Assembly: GCF_001522545.3 (NCBI RefSeq)
Contig: NC_031769.1
Location: forward strand, 2,199,006-2,263,005
DNA length: 64,000 bases
Direction of reading: 5' to 3'
Origin: Parus major
Lineage: Eukaryota; Chordata; Aves; Passeriformes; Paridae
Shown in pieces: positions 11,216 to 22,073 of the stretch. Each line of letters begins with the position of its first letter. The stretch's first letter is position 1. Under the pieces are notes generated by a model. It made no database searches and was not told where the DNA came from. It saw only the letters and a program-made list of their open reading frames with translations. The position numbers and the translations under genes are program-made.

Positions 11216-11570
11216 GTGAGAGACAGATTTTGGGTTGCAATTAATTTGTTTTTCTTTGTATCTGGGTGTTTTCCCCCATTTTCTCTGACACAGTGTTAGA
11301 AAAGCTGTTAAAGTACTTTCTGATGGTGGTCTGAGCTGCCACTTCAGTCAGGTTGTGCAGGACTGGGCAGATCTGGAGCTGACCTGTAGATATCCTGATT
11401 TCAGCTCCTCACCTCCCTGTATGTCTCCTTCAGCTGAGGTAGTGAACAAGACTTCTCAGTAGCAGGCACTGTGTTAAAAAATCTCTTCCAGTTTGATCAC
11501 CAGTGCTGGTGTTCCTCCTCCAGTTACGGGTGTTCTTCCATGCACTGTTTTCCCTCCTCTGTTTTTGCAA

Positions 11571-11823
11571 GTGGTAGGACAAGAGTGAATGGCCTCAAGT
11601 TCCACCATAAGTTTGGGTTTGATATTGGAAAAAATTCTTAGCCAAAAAGGTTGTCAGGGTTAGGGTTAGGGTTAGGCTGCCCAGTGAAGTGGTGGAGTTG
11701 CCATCCCTGGAAGGATTTAAAAGCTGTGTGGATGTGGCATTTAGAGACATGGAAGTGCTGGAGGAGAAGTTGGACTCAATGATCATCCAAGTTTTCTTCC
11801 AGCCTGAATGATTCCGTGATTTC
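11571..11823 (+). mobile_element. CR1 LINE 3' end with an internal TTAGGG-like run
   Basis: Typical CR1 blocks appear in order: GGTAGGACAAGAGTGAATGG, GGTTTGATATTGG-like sequence, GGCTGCCCAGTGAAGTGGTG, GGAGTTGCCATCCCTGG, TTGGACTCAATGATC, and the ending CCTGAATGATTCCGTGAT. In place of the usual CAGGNATTGGAACAGG the copy reads CAGGGTTAGGGTTAGGGTTA. Confidence 0.85.
11656..11676 (+). repeat. Short telomere-like run (AGGGTT)3 inside CR1
   Basis: Three and a half perfect TTAGGG units sit at the position where the CR1 consensus, as I remember it, has CAGGCATTGGAACAGG. It is a local change in the element and no sign of a chromosome end. Confidence 0.9.
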
Positions 11824-12335
11824 TTTGGTCTCAGTATCTTTTGCAGGAGGTCTGGTGAATTTTATCTCAGGCTCCAGGCAGCCATGGACATCAGCTATGT
11901 TCTGAGTGATATTTTCTGGACTGGATGTTGTAAAAGTGTTTGGCTGGTTTTTTTAATATTCATAGCATTCCACTATCTTTACAGACAAATCCTTATTTTT
12001 CAGCCTTAAAATTCTTGTCTTATATGCAGAGATGATCAGAACAGGGAAGCAATTTTCGCCTCTGTTTTCTTATAGCACCAAAGAGAGGTTTGGCATTTTA
12101 TCAGCTGTGTAGAGGAACAAGTGTGTTGGAAATCTATTGACTCCACTCTGTGTGGGGTACCCAGCCTGTGAGCTGGGACATTTCGGCTCCTTTTCATTCT
12201 TTGTGTAGCTCATTCTTTGGCTGACAGAGGTGCAAGTTTCAGAGGAGGATGGGTAAGGAAGGATATGCAAGGATAGATTTGAGAGGTTTTGGTTTTCAGA
12301 GAAAATCCAATATGAATATTGAAAGACCATCATAA

Positions 12336-12488
12336 AAACACAGAGTAATTTGAGTTGGAAGGGACCTTAAAATCACCTTGTGCCCTGGGAGGCAGGGACA
12401 CCTCCCACCATCCCAGGTTGCTCCAAGCCCCATCCAGCCTGGCCTGGAACACTTCCAGGGATGGGGCAGCCACAGCTTCTCTGGGCAA
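12336..12488 (-). mobile_element. CR1 LINE 3' fragment
   Basis: AAACACAGAGTAATTTGAGT, TTGGAAGGGACCTTAAAATC, GGCAGGGACACCTCCCACC, AGCCCCATCCAGCCTGGCC and CAGCTTCTCTGGGCA follow in the order of a reversed CR1 3' region. Confidence 0.85.
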
Positions 12489-14040
12489 AATTGTTATAAA
12501 CCAAATTCATTGTTCGCTGCTGACACTGGTTCATACATTACTGCAGAGGTGCAGTCAGAAAACAGAAATTTAGTGGTTTACAAATGGATTTCCCTCTCTG
12601 AGGGAGCTGTCTGCCTCCGAAAGCAAAGGTTTCCAGCTCTCTTTCCAGCGAGGTGACCTCACGGTGGCACAGGGTAATGTGACCCCTTGCCCTGTGCCGT
12701 CAGCCTGCCTTAGCTACCGTTGCTGTATTTCTCATGGGAACAACTGTAACACGACGTGCCAGTCCAGCACTGGCTGGAAAATGATCCAGTGTGAAAGTCA
12801 GGAGGGATTATGCGTACTCAGAGTGGTTGGCTCTTCTGCAGCAGAAATCCTTCTCTTACTAGTTTATCCCAAAGTGCAGCAGGTTTCTGGGTCTTAATTT
12901 ATCCTGGTGCCATTGCACTTGGAAAACTTTTCAGGGCTCCTGTACTCCAGGGCTCCACTGGTAGCACAAAGCCTTCCCTGTTTAAGGACAGGTTGAAGAT
13001 TAGATGCTCAGTGTTGGGTTTTGGGATGCCACTGCAGTTTTTGACTTAATAGAAAAAGAATCTACTGCACACCTTGGGACTGAGCTGGACATGTAGAAAA
13101 AGAAGCTGATTCTGAAAGCTCAGTGTTTCAGGATTGAGGATATGCAGCGAAATCCATATTTTAAATCAGTGAAAGTTTCACATTCTGAAAATATTTTTCC
13201 TCATTTTCATTGAAACTTCAATAACCAGTTTCACTTAAGGTTGGAAATGTCATCTGCACTGAATACTTGTTAAAATTTAAAATAAGTTTCTAAGAGAAAT
13301 TATCAACTGGTGTAAGTCAATTTGGGAGTTGATTAAAAGTTTTAGTCACACTTCCCATTAGTATAAAAATGGCTTATATGAAAGGCCAAGAATGGAAAGG
13401 ACAAGTGAGATGAATCTGGAATATTCCTGTTCTGATAAACTGACATTTTAAATACAGCCCTCATCAACACATTTAACATATTAAATACGCTGCATATTCA
13501 CGCTCAAAGTTATAGATGGGTGTTTAAATATTAATATTTTTTTGCAATCAGTTTTGAATGCAAAGCTCGGTGTGCTACCAGCTCTTTCAGATGTGAAAAT
13601 GCTGCTGACATGAGCCTTTGAGGAGCTTTACATCCCCCAGCATAGACCATGTGCCTCCTAAATGACAATGGCATCTCCTCACACCCATTCTGCAGCCAAC
13701 AAAAACAAAGGAGCTCAGATTCAGAGCCCCTGAGCTGGGCTGCTGCTCTGTGTTGCTCCCTGCAGGACACCTCTCTTTCCATGGACGGTGCAGTTCATGG
13801 GAGGGCTGTGATGTGGCCCAGGACCACGTCTGGTGCCACTGTCAGCAGTGGAGGAACTCAACCTGAGCTTCTCCTCACCCTCCCAGGCAGCTGCTGCCAC
13901 TCAGGGCAGACGTGATGGAGATGGGAGAAAGTCATCCAGGAGGAGCTGAGGATGGCCCCAGGAGGCTGCAGGGAGTCACTGGGAAGAGGAAGGCAGTAGC
14001 ACAGGGGATGGAAGTGGCTCAGCATCCCCCAGAGCCTCTC

Positions 14041-14350
14041 AGGTCACGGAATCACTGAGGTTGGAATAGCTCTCCCAGACCATGGAGTCCAAGCTGTGCC
14101 CAACCTTGGCCCCAGCCCAGAGCCCTGAGTGCCACATCCAGGTGTTCCTTGGATATCTCCAGGGATAGAGGCTCCAAACCTCCCTGGGAAGCTCCTTCCA
14201 ATGCCTGACCACCCTTTCTGTGAAGAAATTCCTCCTGATGTTCAGCCTGATCCTCCGCTGGCACAGCCTGAGGCTGTTTCCTCTCATCCTGTCTCTTGTT
14301 CCCTGGGAGCAGAGCCTGACTTCCCCATGGCTGCACCCTCCTTTCAGGAG
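14041..14350 (-). mobile_element. CR1 LINE fragment (different subfamily)
   Basis: It reads CACGGAATCACTGAGGTTGG at the start, then CATCCAGGTGTTCC, CCACCCTTTCTGTGAAGAA, CTCATCCTGTCTCTTGTTCC and CCATGGCTGCACCCTCCTTT. This is the reversed CR1 3' region with a longer 5' extent than the other fragments. The long antisense open frames here come from this element and are not genes. Confidence 0.75.
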
Positions 14351-14813
14351 GACAGCTTGCTGGAAAATCAAATATTTTAGGAAATAAAAATACACTTCAA
14401 ATTTTATATGGTAGTTTTGTGTGTAATGCTCATCAAGTATTTTTCCATATTGAGAACAGTGTCTTTATCCTCTCTTTGGGATTGGATTACAAGGTATTTT
14501 ATCAGCAACACCCAATTTTGATCTGAAACACCTGCTAAAATCCTCTAAATAAAGTGATGGTGGAAGTGGCAACTCACCGTTGTGCTATATTTGGTTCATT
14601 CCAAGTGTGGGGAGCAGAAATATCATAAAGACACAAGAGAGAATTTAATCTTTATAATCCATTGTAAGAAATATGCAAATGGGGTGATTGAGCTGTTCAT
14701 GAGGACAAGTCAGAGAAGGATGATAATTACGTGGACTCTATTTTGAGGGTACATTCCTTTATTTATGTGACAAATAGAACTGCAAAGCTGTGTTAGTTAC
14801 AAGTGTTTAATAT

Positions 14814-14882
14814 TGAATTATTCATGTTGGAAAAGACCTTTTTGATCATCATGTCCAATGGTGCAACCAGCACTGCCAAGTC
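14814..14882 (-). mobile_element. CR1-like short fragment
   Basis: GAATTATTCATGTTGGAAAA followed by GACCTTTTTGATCATCATGT resembles the reversed CR1 terminus, but it is short and diverged. It lies about 100 bp upstream of Ig6. Confidence 0.55.
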
Positions 14883-14983
14883 CAGAATCCTGCAGAGCAT
14901 CTGCACCTCATACAAGTAAGAACTTCATGACAAAAGATATTTATGTCTTATATATTTTCCCCTGTTATGTTTCCCTGTTTCAG

Positions 14984-15259
14984 AGGCAGAAGATGCTTTC
15001 ATCAAAAAGGAGAAGGTGCAGAAAGAGGTGAAAGCTGCTCTGTCAGAAAATGCCACGCTGAGCTGCGAGGTGGCCCAGGAGAAAACGGAGGTGAAGTGGT
15101 ACAAGGATGGCAAACTCATCACCTCCAGCAAGAAGTTCAAGGTGGAGTCTGAGGGCAAATCACGTCGCCTGGTGGTGGGTCAGGTGGAGAAGAAAGATGC
15201 TGGGGAGTACACCTGTGAGGCTGCTGGCCAAAAACTCACCTTCAGGATCGATGTCACAG
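14984..15259 (+). CDS. OBSCN: Obscurin exon, Ig6 (near-identical cluster)
   Basis: A canonical 92-residue I-set domain starts E-AEDAFIKKEKVQKEVK. Cys28 (LSCEVAQ), Trp39 (VKWYKDGK), Tyr76 and Cys78 (EYTCEAAGQ) are all present. The exon differs from Ig7 at one base in 276 and from Ig8 only in its first ~25 bases. That level of identity, third codon positions included, means recent duplication or gene conversion. Acceptor TGTTTCAG; donor GTGAGA. The following intron (1.15 kb) holds a perfect 21-bp inverted repeat. Confidence 0.96.
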
Positions 15260-15393
15260 GTGAGAGAATGTGCTGCATCCCTGCTTTACATCCTGAATAC
15301 TTGAGATCCATGTTTTTTATCCTAAAAAGTTGAAGGAGAGGAAAATCATGTGGCTTGTCGAACTCCATCTCAACAGGCAGTGATGGAGCCATC

Positions 15394-15456
15394 AAATTCC
15401 ATGAGTAAACCAACTCATGGAATGAGTTAAGTTGTGTTGGTTTACTCATGGAATTT
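15394..15456. repeat. Perfect 21-bp inverted repeat with nested 7-bp hairpin
   Basis: Bases 15394-15414 are the exact reverse complement of 15436-15456, separated by a 21-base loop. A second perfect palindrome overlaps the loop at 15412-15428: AACTCAT, three bases, ATGAGTT. The DNA could extrude a cruciform and the transcript could fold into a branched hairpin. I do not recognise it as a known element or microRNA. Confidence 0.93.
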
Positions 15457-16410
15457 TGTTCACACTGTTAGATCTGTATTTGTTTTTTACAAACTAATCA
15501 TGCAGTGGATTTCTGTAGCCCAAACTCAGGTCAGGCTGAAGATCACTGGGGAATTTTCCTGGGAATCTTGGGAAGATGTACTGATAGCAAACTGAGAATT
15601 CAGTAATTGCTGGAGAAATTAAAGGGTGCAGCAAATCTGAGCACAGGCATTCTCTTGTGAAAGCTCCTTTCTGAAACAGACTTTATTATAGAGGAAATCT
15701 TTATATTATGGCATCTGTCAAGTGGATGGAAATGCTTAAACTGCTCTTAGAAGCAGGAGATGAGGAAGCCAGCTCTTTTCATCATGATATCAAGGACAGG
15801 TTTCAACCTTAACACCTCTCATCATACCTGGATCTCAATGAATTTAAAGCAAATTGAAGAGTTCATACGTTAGATTTATTTTTGATCATGACATGGTGCA
15901 AATACCATGGAAGGTGGCTAATTTTCGTTCGTTAGAAAAACATAGTTCTGGGATGACAAATCTTGAGAAATGTTGGGTAATAAAATTACAGACACAGAAC
16001 AAGCTCACAAAGTTTGTTTCCCAGCACTCCCTTTGCTTTTGTTGGGAAAGGAAAATGCAACTCTTGGGTTGGTTGGCAATTTAATGCTTGTCCTCTTACA
16101 GCAAACCTAATTCTGACAGATCTCATCCACCTTAGTACTGCTGGATTTTGGGATGTGTGCTGCTTTCTGCAGATTTTGAGGAAAGGTAGTGGTGGAAATG
16201 AAAGCAATTTTGGGGCTGTGTCTTGGACTACCAAAGAATGACTCCTTCACTGGCACTTGGCGTAATTCAAATGTTAAAAATTCAGTAGGTGGTGATGGCA
16301 GGGAATGTGAATGGGAAATTCATTTCAGCACCACAATTGAGAAGGTGATGTCTGCATTTGGAAAGGCATCTGTGGATTTTCAATATCTGCCCTTGTACCG
16401 TCAATTTCAG

Positions 16411-16686
16411 AGGCAGAAGATGCTTTCATCAAAAAGGAGAAGGTGCAGAAAGAGGTGAAAGCTGCTCTGTCAGAAAATGCCACGCTGGGCTGCGAGGTGG
16501 CCCAGGAGAAAACGGAGGTGAAGTGGTACAAGGATGGCAAACTCATCACCTCCAGCAAGAAGTTCAAGGTGGAGTCTGAGGGCAAATCACGTCGCCTGGT
16601 GGTGGGTCAGGTGGAGAAGAAAGATGCTGGGGAGTACACCTGTGAGGCTGCTGGCCAAAAACTCACCTTCAGGATCGATGTCACAG
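16411..16686 (+). CDS. OBSCN: Obscurin exon, Ig7 (near-identical cluster)
   Basis: This is the Ig6 sequence with a single difference, A to G at 16488, which makes GCEV instead of SCEV beside the B-strand Cys. The 5' part (EAEDAFIKKEK) matches Ig6. The 3' flank after the donor (GTAGGAGAAG.TTCTTTGTC) matches Ig8 instead, so the exon is a mosaic of its neighbours. Cys, Trp and YTC are all intact. The intron after it, 1.1 kb, shows nothing else I recognise. Confidence 0.96.
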
Positions 16687-17774
16687 GTAGGAGAAGATTC
16701 TTTGTCCCACCAGTCTTATTTCTAGAGTCTTTAGAAAAATTAACATTATTTTTTAAGTCTTCTTTGTGTTACACTTCAATTTTTGAGAGTCCATCTTTAG
16801 CATGGCCTAGGATGGGTACAAATACAAGACTGGTTTTTTTCATTTAGTCTTCATAAAACATTTAAAATCCTTAAAAGAGGGAGTGGAATCCCTGGGAATT
16901 TTTAGAATCTACAGATCACTGGAGGGAAAGGGCTGTAAAAAAGAAGATACTGATTGTGCATCTGCTTCTGTCTTGGTGCACCGAGGGCAGATCTTTACCA
17001 CAGCTCGTTCTCAGTGCAGGGTCATGGTGGAGAGCCTGCCCAATGTCCATACTCCTTTTCTTTCCATTGGAAGGGCTCATTTCAGCCTGAGGGAAGTAAT
17101 GGAATTAGGGCTTGATGTGTATCAAGGTCTTTAACGTGTTAAGAAAATGGCAAGTAAGGAAGGAAGGTCTCATGGAGGCTCATTCCAGTTGTATTTCCCT
17201 ACTGGGGCTGTAGAGAGGTAGAAAGGATTCAGCTTCCCAGCTCCCTCACAACTTCCCAATCCAATTCCAAATCGTGTGACTGATGTGTCTTCTGGGGAAC
17301 AAGGGGATTTCACCATTTGGATGTGAGATGAGCTGAGCTTTTCCCCAGGTAGCACAAGACCAAATAACAAGGTCCTGGACATGTCATTGCTGGTCTAGCA
17401 CCTTTCTCATTAAAAAAAATGATCTAAGAAGCAGCAGGATCAGCTGCTGAGAATCAAAAAATCAATTTTATGGGACTGTAAGGCAGCAGCTTCCTCTAAA
17501 AATTTGATAGTTTGCAATTAACTTCAACCAAAACATGTCCTGATTTGACTTGGTCCTGCTAGACTATGTTCTTATGAACCATGGAGAGATTATTGCTGTC
17601 AAAAAACACAAAACAGGCAAAAACCCACCACAAAGTCCTTGGCACGTTCTTCTGATAGATTTAGGTGTGGATTGTCATGTCAGAGCGCTTTTTTCCCAGT
17701 GTTACCCATAAGTCACGATAAGGGGATTGAGCGACATCGTATTTTGCAGAAATTCTGGATTTCTCTCTTTCCAG

Positions 17775-18050
17775 AGCCAGAAGTTGTGTTTACAAACAAG
17801 GAGAAGGTGCAGAAAGAGGTGAAAGCTGCTCTGTCAGAAAATGCCACGCTGAGCTGCGAGGTGGCCCAGGAGAAAACGGAGGTGAAGTGGTACAAGGATG
17901 GCAAACTCATCACCTCCAGCAAGAAGTTCAAGGTGGAGTCTGAGGGCAAATCACGTCGCCTGGTGGTGGGTCAGGTGGAGAAGAAAGATGCTGGGGAGTA
18001 CACCTGTGAGGCTGCTGGCCAAAAACTCACCTTCAGGATCGATGTCACAG
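17775..18050 (+). CDS. OBSCN: Obscurin exon, Ig8 (near-identical cluster)
   Basis: The start E-PEVVFTNKEKVQKEVK resembles Ig5 more than Ig6 and Ig7. From AAGGAGAAGGTGCAG onward it is identical to Ig6 to the exon end. All Ig core residues are present (LSCEVAQ, VKWYKDGK, EYTCEAAG). The acceptor is TTTCCAG and the donor GTAGGA, followed by the short flank shared with Ig7. No named element is seen in the 895-bp intron that follows. Confidence 0.96.
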
Positions 18051-18945
18051 GTAGGAGAAGGTTCTTTGTCAGAATTCAGTAGAGGACAATAAAGCAATAA
18101 TTGAAATAACTATTCCACCATGACTCAGTTGCAATAGTCTGGGTTTTGTTGCAGCCTTCAGCGTTCACCTGATTTTCTGTACTTGGTTGTCTGGATTTGT
18201 AGAAATGGGAATATTTGGCTTTAGCATGGTACAAGTTCTGTCTCATTCTTAGTGGGTTTAATAGTTGCAGTTATAAATACAGTGGAAATAATTAATGTTC
18301 ATATTCCTTCCATTCCTGGGATCCCAAAGGGTGATTCTTGTACACTGAATTTCTGGAAAAGAAGGAGCCATTACAGCATCCCTGCCTTGTTAGTCTTGCA
18401 ATCTCATTTAGGAGGACTTAGAGGCTGGAATATATTTTGTCATTTGCAGTGTCAGCAGCAGCACATCTCAAGGTGGCTTGTAAACATAATTTTTTTCTGA
18501 ATTTGGGCTGTTGTGTGATTGAGATCTCAGTATTTTGTGATGTCTTACTATTCCTGCCAGGTGCTAAATGCCCCTTATCTGTGAAATATTCCAAGAAATT
18601 TCTTTATTGCGTCTGAGATCTTCAGTAGAAGGAATCTGGGAGCTTATAGTGATAAACAGGACAGATGTTCTTTGGGAAAGTTTGAATTAAATATATTTTT
18701 ACCTGGTGACTTGGAACTGTAGGGTTGATCCCAAGACTTCTCTTGGTCCTTTCTATTCCTAGGCTCTTAGTTCCCAATTTTCCAAGTGGCAACTTCATCC
18801 CACAGAAGGGTACACATCACTCAGTGATGGCAATTGGTTTTGGAAAGTGACAACCTAAATATTTTCCAAACCCTTGCACAGAAATCTGTAAGATTAATCT
18901 CATTTTAACCCTTCAACAATTATTTTCTTCTTTTTCTGTGCTCAG

Positions 18946-19221
18946 AGCCCAAACCTGCATTTATAAACCAGGAGAAGGTCCAGAAGGAGGTGAAGGCTGT
19001 CCTGACAGAAAGTGCCACCCTCGTGTGCGAGGTAGCGCAGGATACAACCCAAGTGAAGTGGTACAAGGATGGAAAACTGCTCGTTTCCTCTCGGAAATTC
19101 AAAATAGAGACCGTGGGCAAGTCCCGGCGCCTGGTGGTAGAGCAGCTGGAGAAGAAGGACGCTGGGGAATACATCTGTGAGGCTGCAGGCCAGAAGCTGA
19201 CCTTCAAACTGGAACCAACTG
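18946..19221 (+). CDS. OBSCN: Obscurin exon, Ig9 (older member of the cluster)
   Basis: E-PKPAFINQEKVQKEVKAV begins a 92-residue domain of the same family as Ig5-8, but with many substitutions (TLVCEVAQDTTQVKWYKDGK, EYICEAAGQ, ending FKLEPTG). It escaped the homogenisation that made Ig6-8 alike and shows the cluster's older divergence. Donor GTGAGT. The intron begins with a set of short palindromes and a strong hairpin, then carries a small CR1 piece. Confidence 0.95.
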
Positions 19222-19249
19222 GTGAGTGCCCACTTTGTGGTGTGAAGAG

Positions 19250-19317
19250 CCAGTCCCTAGGACTGGACTATCCAGTCCCTAGGAAAAATATCCAGTTTTA
19301 GAGGAAAACTGGATATT
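19250..19317. repeat. Double hairpin just downstream of Ig9
   Basis: CCAGTCCCTAGGACTGG (19250-19266) is a 7-bp stem with a 3-base loop. CCAGTCCCTAGG recurs at 19272-19283. Bases 19287-19299 (AATATCCAGTTTT) pair perfectly with 19305-19317 (AAAACTGGATATT) over a 5-base loop. The structure starts 29 bases after the Ig9 exon. Confidence 0.9.
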
Positions 19318-19662
19318 CCTGACACAGCAGCCTTGGCACAGCCGCTGTCTCTCCTGGAGAAGCACCAGTGAACCACATGACACATTAATTCTTAATGTAG
19401 CAGTGCAGAGGTGGGAAATTTGGACTTTTTGGGGAGTGTGGAAATGCTACAAAGCTTTTATCTCTTTCACAAGCTGTATCACCCAACCTCTTTCAATGGT
19501 GGGGAGCTGAAAGTAGAAGTGAGGGGTTTTGAAGAGCAGCAGTGGAGCTGTGGAGAAAAGTGACTCAGAGAAACTGTTCTGCTGCTTGTGTGTGCCCCAA
19601 AAATACCTGATTTTGTGGCAAAGGGTCATACAAGATAGAAAGGAGGCCAAGAAGAAGGGACT

Positions 19663-19713
19663 GGAATCACAGAATGGTTTGGGTTGGAAGTTCCAGCCCC
19701 CCTGCCAGTGGAG
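19663..19713 (-). mobile_element. CR1 terminal fragment, very short
   Basis: GGAATCACAGAATGGTTTGG GTTGGAAG is the reversed CR1 end; only about 50 bp can be assigned. Confidence 0.7.
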
Positions 19714-20106
19714 CAAATAGAAAACAGGCCATAAATTCAGCCTATTAATGTTTCTTCTTAATTTTATTTAAAAACCTAAAAATGAGAGGGGAGAGAAAAT
19801 TATATAGATATTTTTACTTCTAAGGGACAAGCTTTTTATGGGCAGCAGATAAAATACAAATATTTGCATTTCCTTTCTTCTGCTTCTTTTCTAAGCAGAA
19901 GCTCTGGATTGCCTGAGAGACCATTTTCTTTTTTCCTGCTCAGGAAAAAATTATACCAGCCACAAACATTCAGCCATATTCCCTGGATTGTTACAGCTTA
20001 TGGATGAGCTGGTGGTGTGAGTCCTGAAGAGGGAGTAATATAAAACTGCTGTGTCAAGGATTTGAGCATAAAGTTTTTAATTTTCCTGGTTTATTGTCTT
20101 TTCTAG

Positions 20107-20382
20107 AACCAGAGGCTAAATTTGAAAATAAAGTTGTCCAGAAAGAGCCTCTCATTGTTCAAGAACACGAAAGCATCACACTGACAACCTCAGTCACGCC
20201 AGAAACCTCTGCAGTGAGGTGGTTCAAGGATGGCACAGAAATCAAAGCCAGCAAGAAATGTGTGATCAAGAGTGAGGGGGCGTCCAGGACGCTGACGGTG
20301 AACGCGGCCGAGAGCACGGACTCTGCCCTCTACACCTGCCAGACAAAGGATGACAAGCAGGAATTCAGAGTCCAGGTGAAAG
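20107..20382 (+). CDS. OBSCN: Obscurin exon, Ig10
   Basis: E-PEAKFENKVVQKEPLIV starts a 92-residue domain. Thr-Thr replaces the B-strand Cys region (ITLTTSVTP). The Trp (VRWFKDGTEI) and F-strand YTC (LYTCQTKDD) remain, and a stray Cys sits on the C'/D side (KKCVIK). The domain therefore lacks the classic disulfide. Acceptor CTTTTCTAG; donor GTGAGC. Only 479 bp separate it from Ig11, including a (TTTA)n microsatellite. Confidence 0.94.
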
Positions 20383-20749
20383 GTGAGCAGTGACCCCAGG
20401 TCGTGGCCCAAACCCAACAGCTTCACTTCCCTCGTGGTGGAATGGAAGTGAAATCCAAACTCTTCTGAAAACTGTTCCAAACTCAAGGCTTGTTGCGCCT
20501 TCTCTGGATGCCCCACCGTGGGCCAGAAAAGTTCTCCATCTTCCGAATTTCCAGTTTTTGTCTTTTGCTGGCCAGTTTGGATCATGGAAGCCTATGATGG
20601 AAACTTCTGGTAGTTGCTCCCCTCCCATTTCTGTATCCTCCTATAGAATGGCAGGGATCTGAAAATACCATGTCAAAGGAAGCTGCCTGAATTTCCATGT
20701 TTCTGGTTAGATTTTTGTCTCCCCTGAACTCCAAAGATTTAGTGCCATT

Positions 20750-20780
20750 TTATTTATTTATTTATCTATTTATTTATTTC
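20750..20780. repeat. (TTTA)n microsatellite
   Basis: About seven TTTA units with one TCTA interruption lie roughly 80 bp before the Ig11 exon. Confidence 0.9.
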
Positions 20781-20861
20781 CAAAGTTGGGCAGAACCAGT
20801 TTCTTAGAATGGCTTTCTTCCCTTTTCTTCCCTCGCAATTTTCCCTTCTCCTGGGTCTCAG

Positions 20862-21128
20862 AAATCCCGGTGAAGTTTGCCAAGAAGCTGGAGGCCGTGA
20901 AAGCCGAGATTGGTGGCAGCGTGTCCCTGAGCTGTGAGCTGAGCCACGCCAAGGGGAAGGTGACGTGGAGCAGGAATGGGGTGGAGATCAAGCCCAGCAA
21001 GCGTTTCCAGATCCGTGAGGAGGGAATCAAGCGAACCCTGACAATAACAGGGATCCGGGCTGAGGACGAGGGAGAATATTCCTGCGAGTCCAGGGATGAC
21101 AAGAGCAGCATCACCATCGTCCCCAAAC
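20862..21128 (+). CDS. OBSCN: Obscurin exon, Ig11; junction base C
   Basis: A canonical 89-residue I-set domain runs E-IPVKFAKKLEAVKAEIGG to ITIVPK. It has SCELSH, VTWSRNG and EYSCESRDD. The exon ends in C, not the usual G, so the codon joined to Ig12 is C|CT (Pro). The donor GTAAGT is strong. With this domain begins the regular alternation of Tyr-x-Cys-positive and -negative domains. The 945-bp intron downstream holds a solo LTR candidate. Confidence 0.95.
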
Positions 21129-21284
21129 GTAAGTCTCTGATGGTGGCAGTGTGGAGGGCTCCCTGGCTTTTGTCCTCAGCTGTTACAACCCTGCAAAGCT
21201 GAGTTTGTTTGTGTGTCTGTGCTGACTCCTGTGTTGAGGACAAAATACAAAACTCCCCTCTTGCTGTCAGTGGAGCTGTTAGCG

Positions 21285-21745
21285 TTCAGGAACACATAAT
21301 CACAGAATTATTATTATGATTATATGAAGGTGCTTTGTTAAAGAGCTCTGGGTTTCAGAGGTACACGTACCCAAATCTGACTCAACTTGCGTTTGAGCTG
21401 AACATGTTTTTATATTTTATCATTATATAACTTACATATTAATTATTAAACTTACATTGTTCTATTGTATACATTGATTTTGTCCAGGCATGGATTTCTT
21501 GTGATCCCCCCAAACCCCTCACATAGTTTCTCATGATTCTTTAAACAATAATGATATCTAATCACATCTAGCAGTTTTATCATTTATCATATACTGACTA
21601 CACAGGTGTAGTTTCCCATGATCTTAGCAAGCACAAGGCCTAACATTTCCCAGGGCTTACTTTTAACACTTTTTCCAGGGCTTGCCAAGCCTTTCTTTCT
21701 AACTCCCCAAATTTTCTATGATTTTAAAATCTTTTTCTATCAGAA
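21285..21745 (-). mobile_element. Solo LTR, - orientation (candidate)
   Basis: Read on the - strand, the stretch contains a TATA-like TATAAAAACATG (+ strand near 21403-21414), then CAGAGCTCTTTAACAAAGCACC, a poly(A)-like block seen in avian LTRs (near 21329-21350), and ends near AATTCTGTGATTATGTGTTCC. The layout fits a solo LTR. No viral coding sequence is present. Ends are approximate. Confidence 0.5.
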
Positions 21746-22073
21746 CCTCTATTTGTGTAAAACATAATGATTGTGAGACCCGTTGGGCTCAGGGCTCTTA
21801 ATATTTGCCTTCATATAGCATTTGAGGCTGGGGTTCAATTTCACAAATAAAATATGGGTTTTTTTTTTTTCCCATCTTTTTTTGCTTCTCTTTGTACACA
21901 AAATTTACTCAGAAATGGGAAATATGATGGTCCACTATTGTGATCACTTACTGTAAGTAATCAAACTGCCACTTCCAAGCTTCCAATAAAGTCATGGAAG
22001 CTTTTGGCTGTTTGAAGGTGCTCATGCCATGCCTCAAGGACATGTTCCTGAATGTTTTACTCCTATCCATCAG

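Noticed and set aside
11656..11676. TTAGGG repeats as a chromosome end or telomere fusion
   Set aside because: Only three to four units exist and they are embedded in a CR1 copy within an intron.
14039..14395. 118-codon open frame on the - strand
   Set aside because: It is the CR1 element at 14041-14350 read in its sense. It is a fragment of a repeat, not a host gene.
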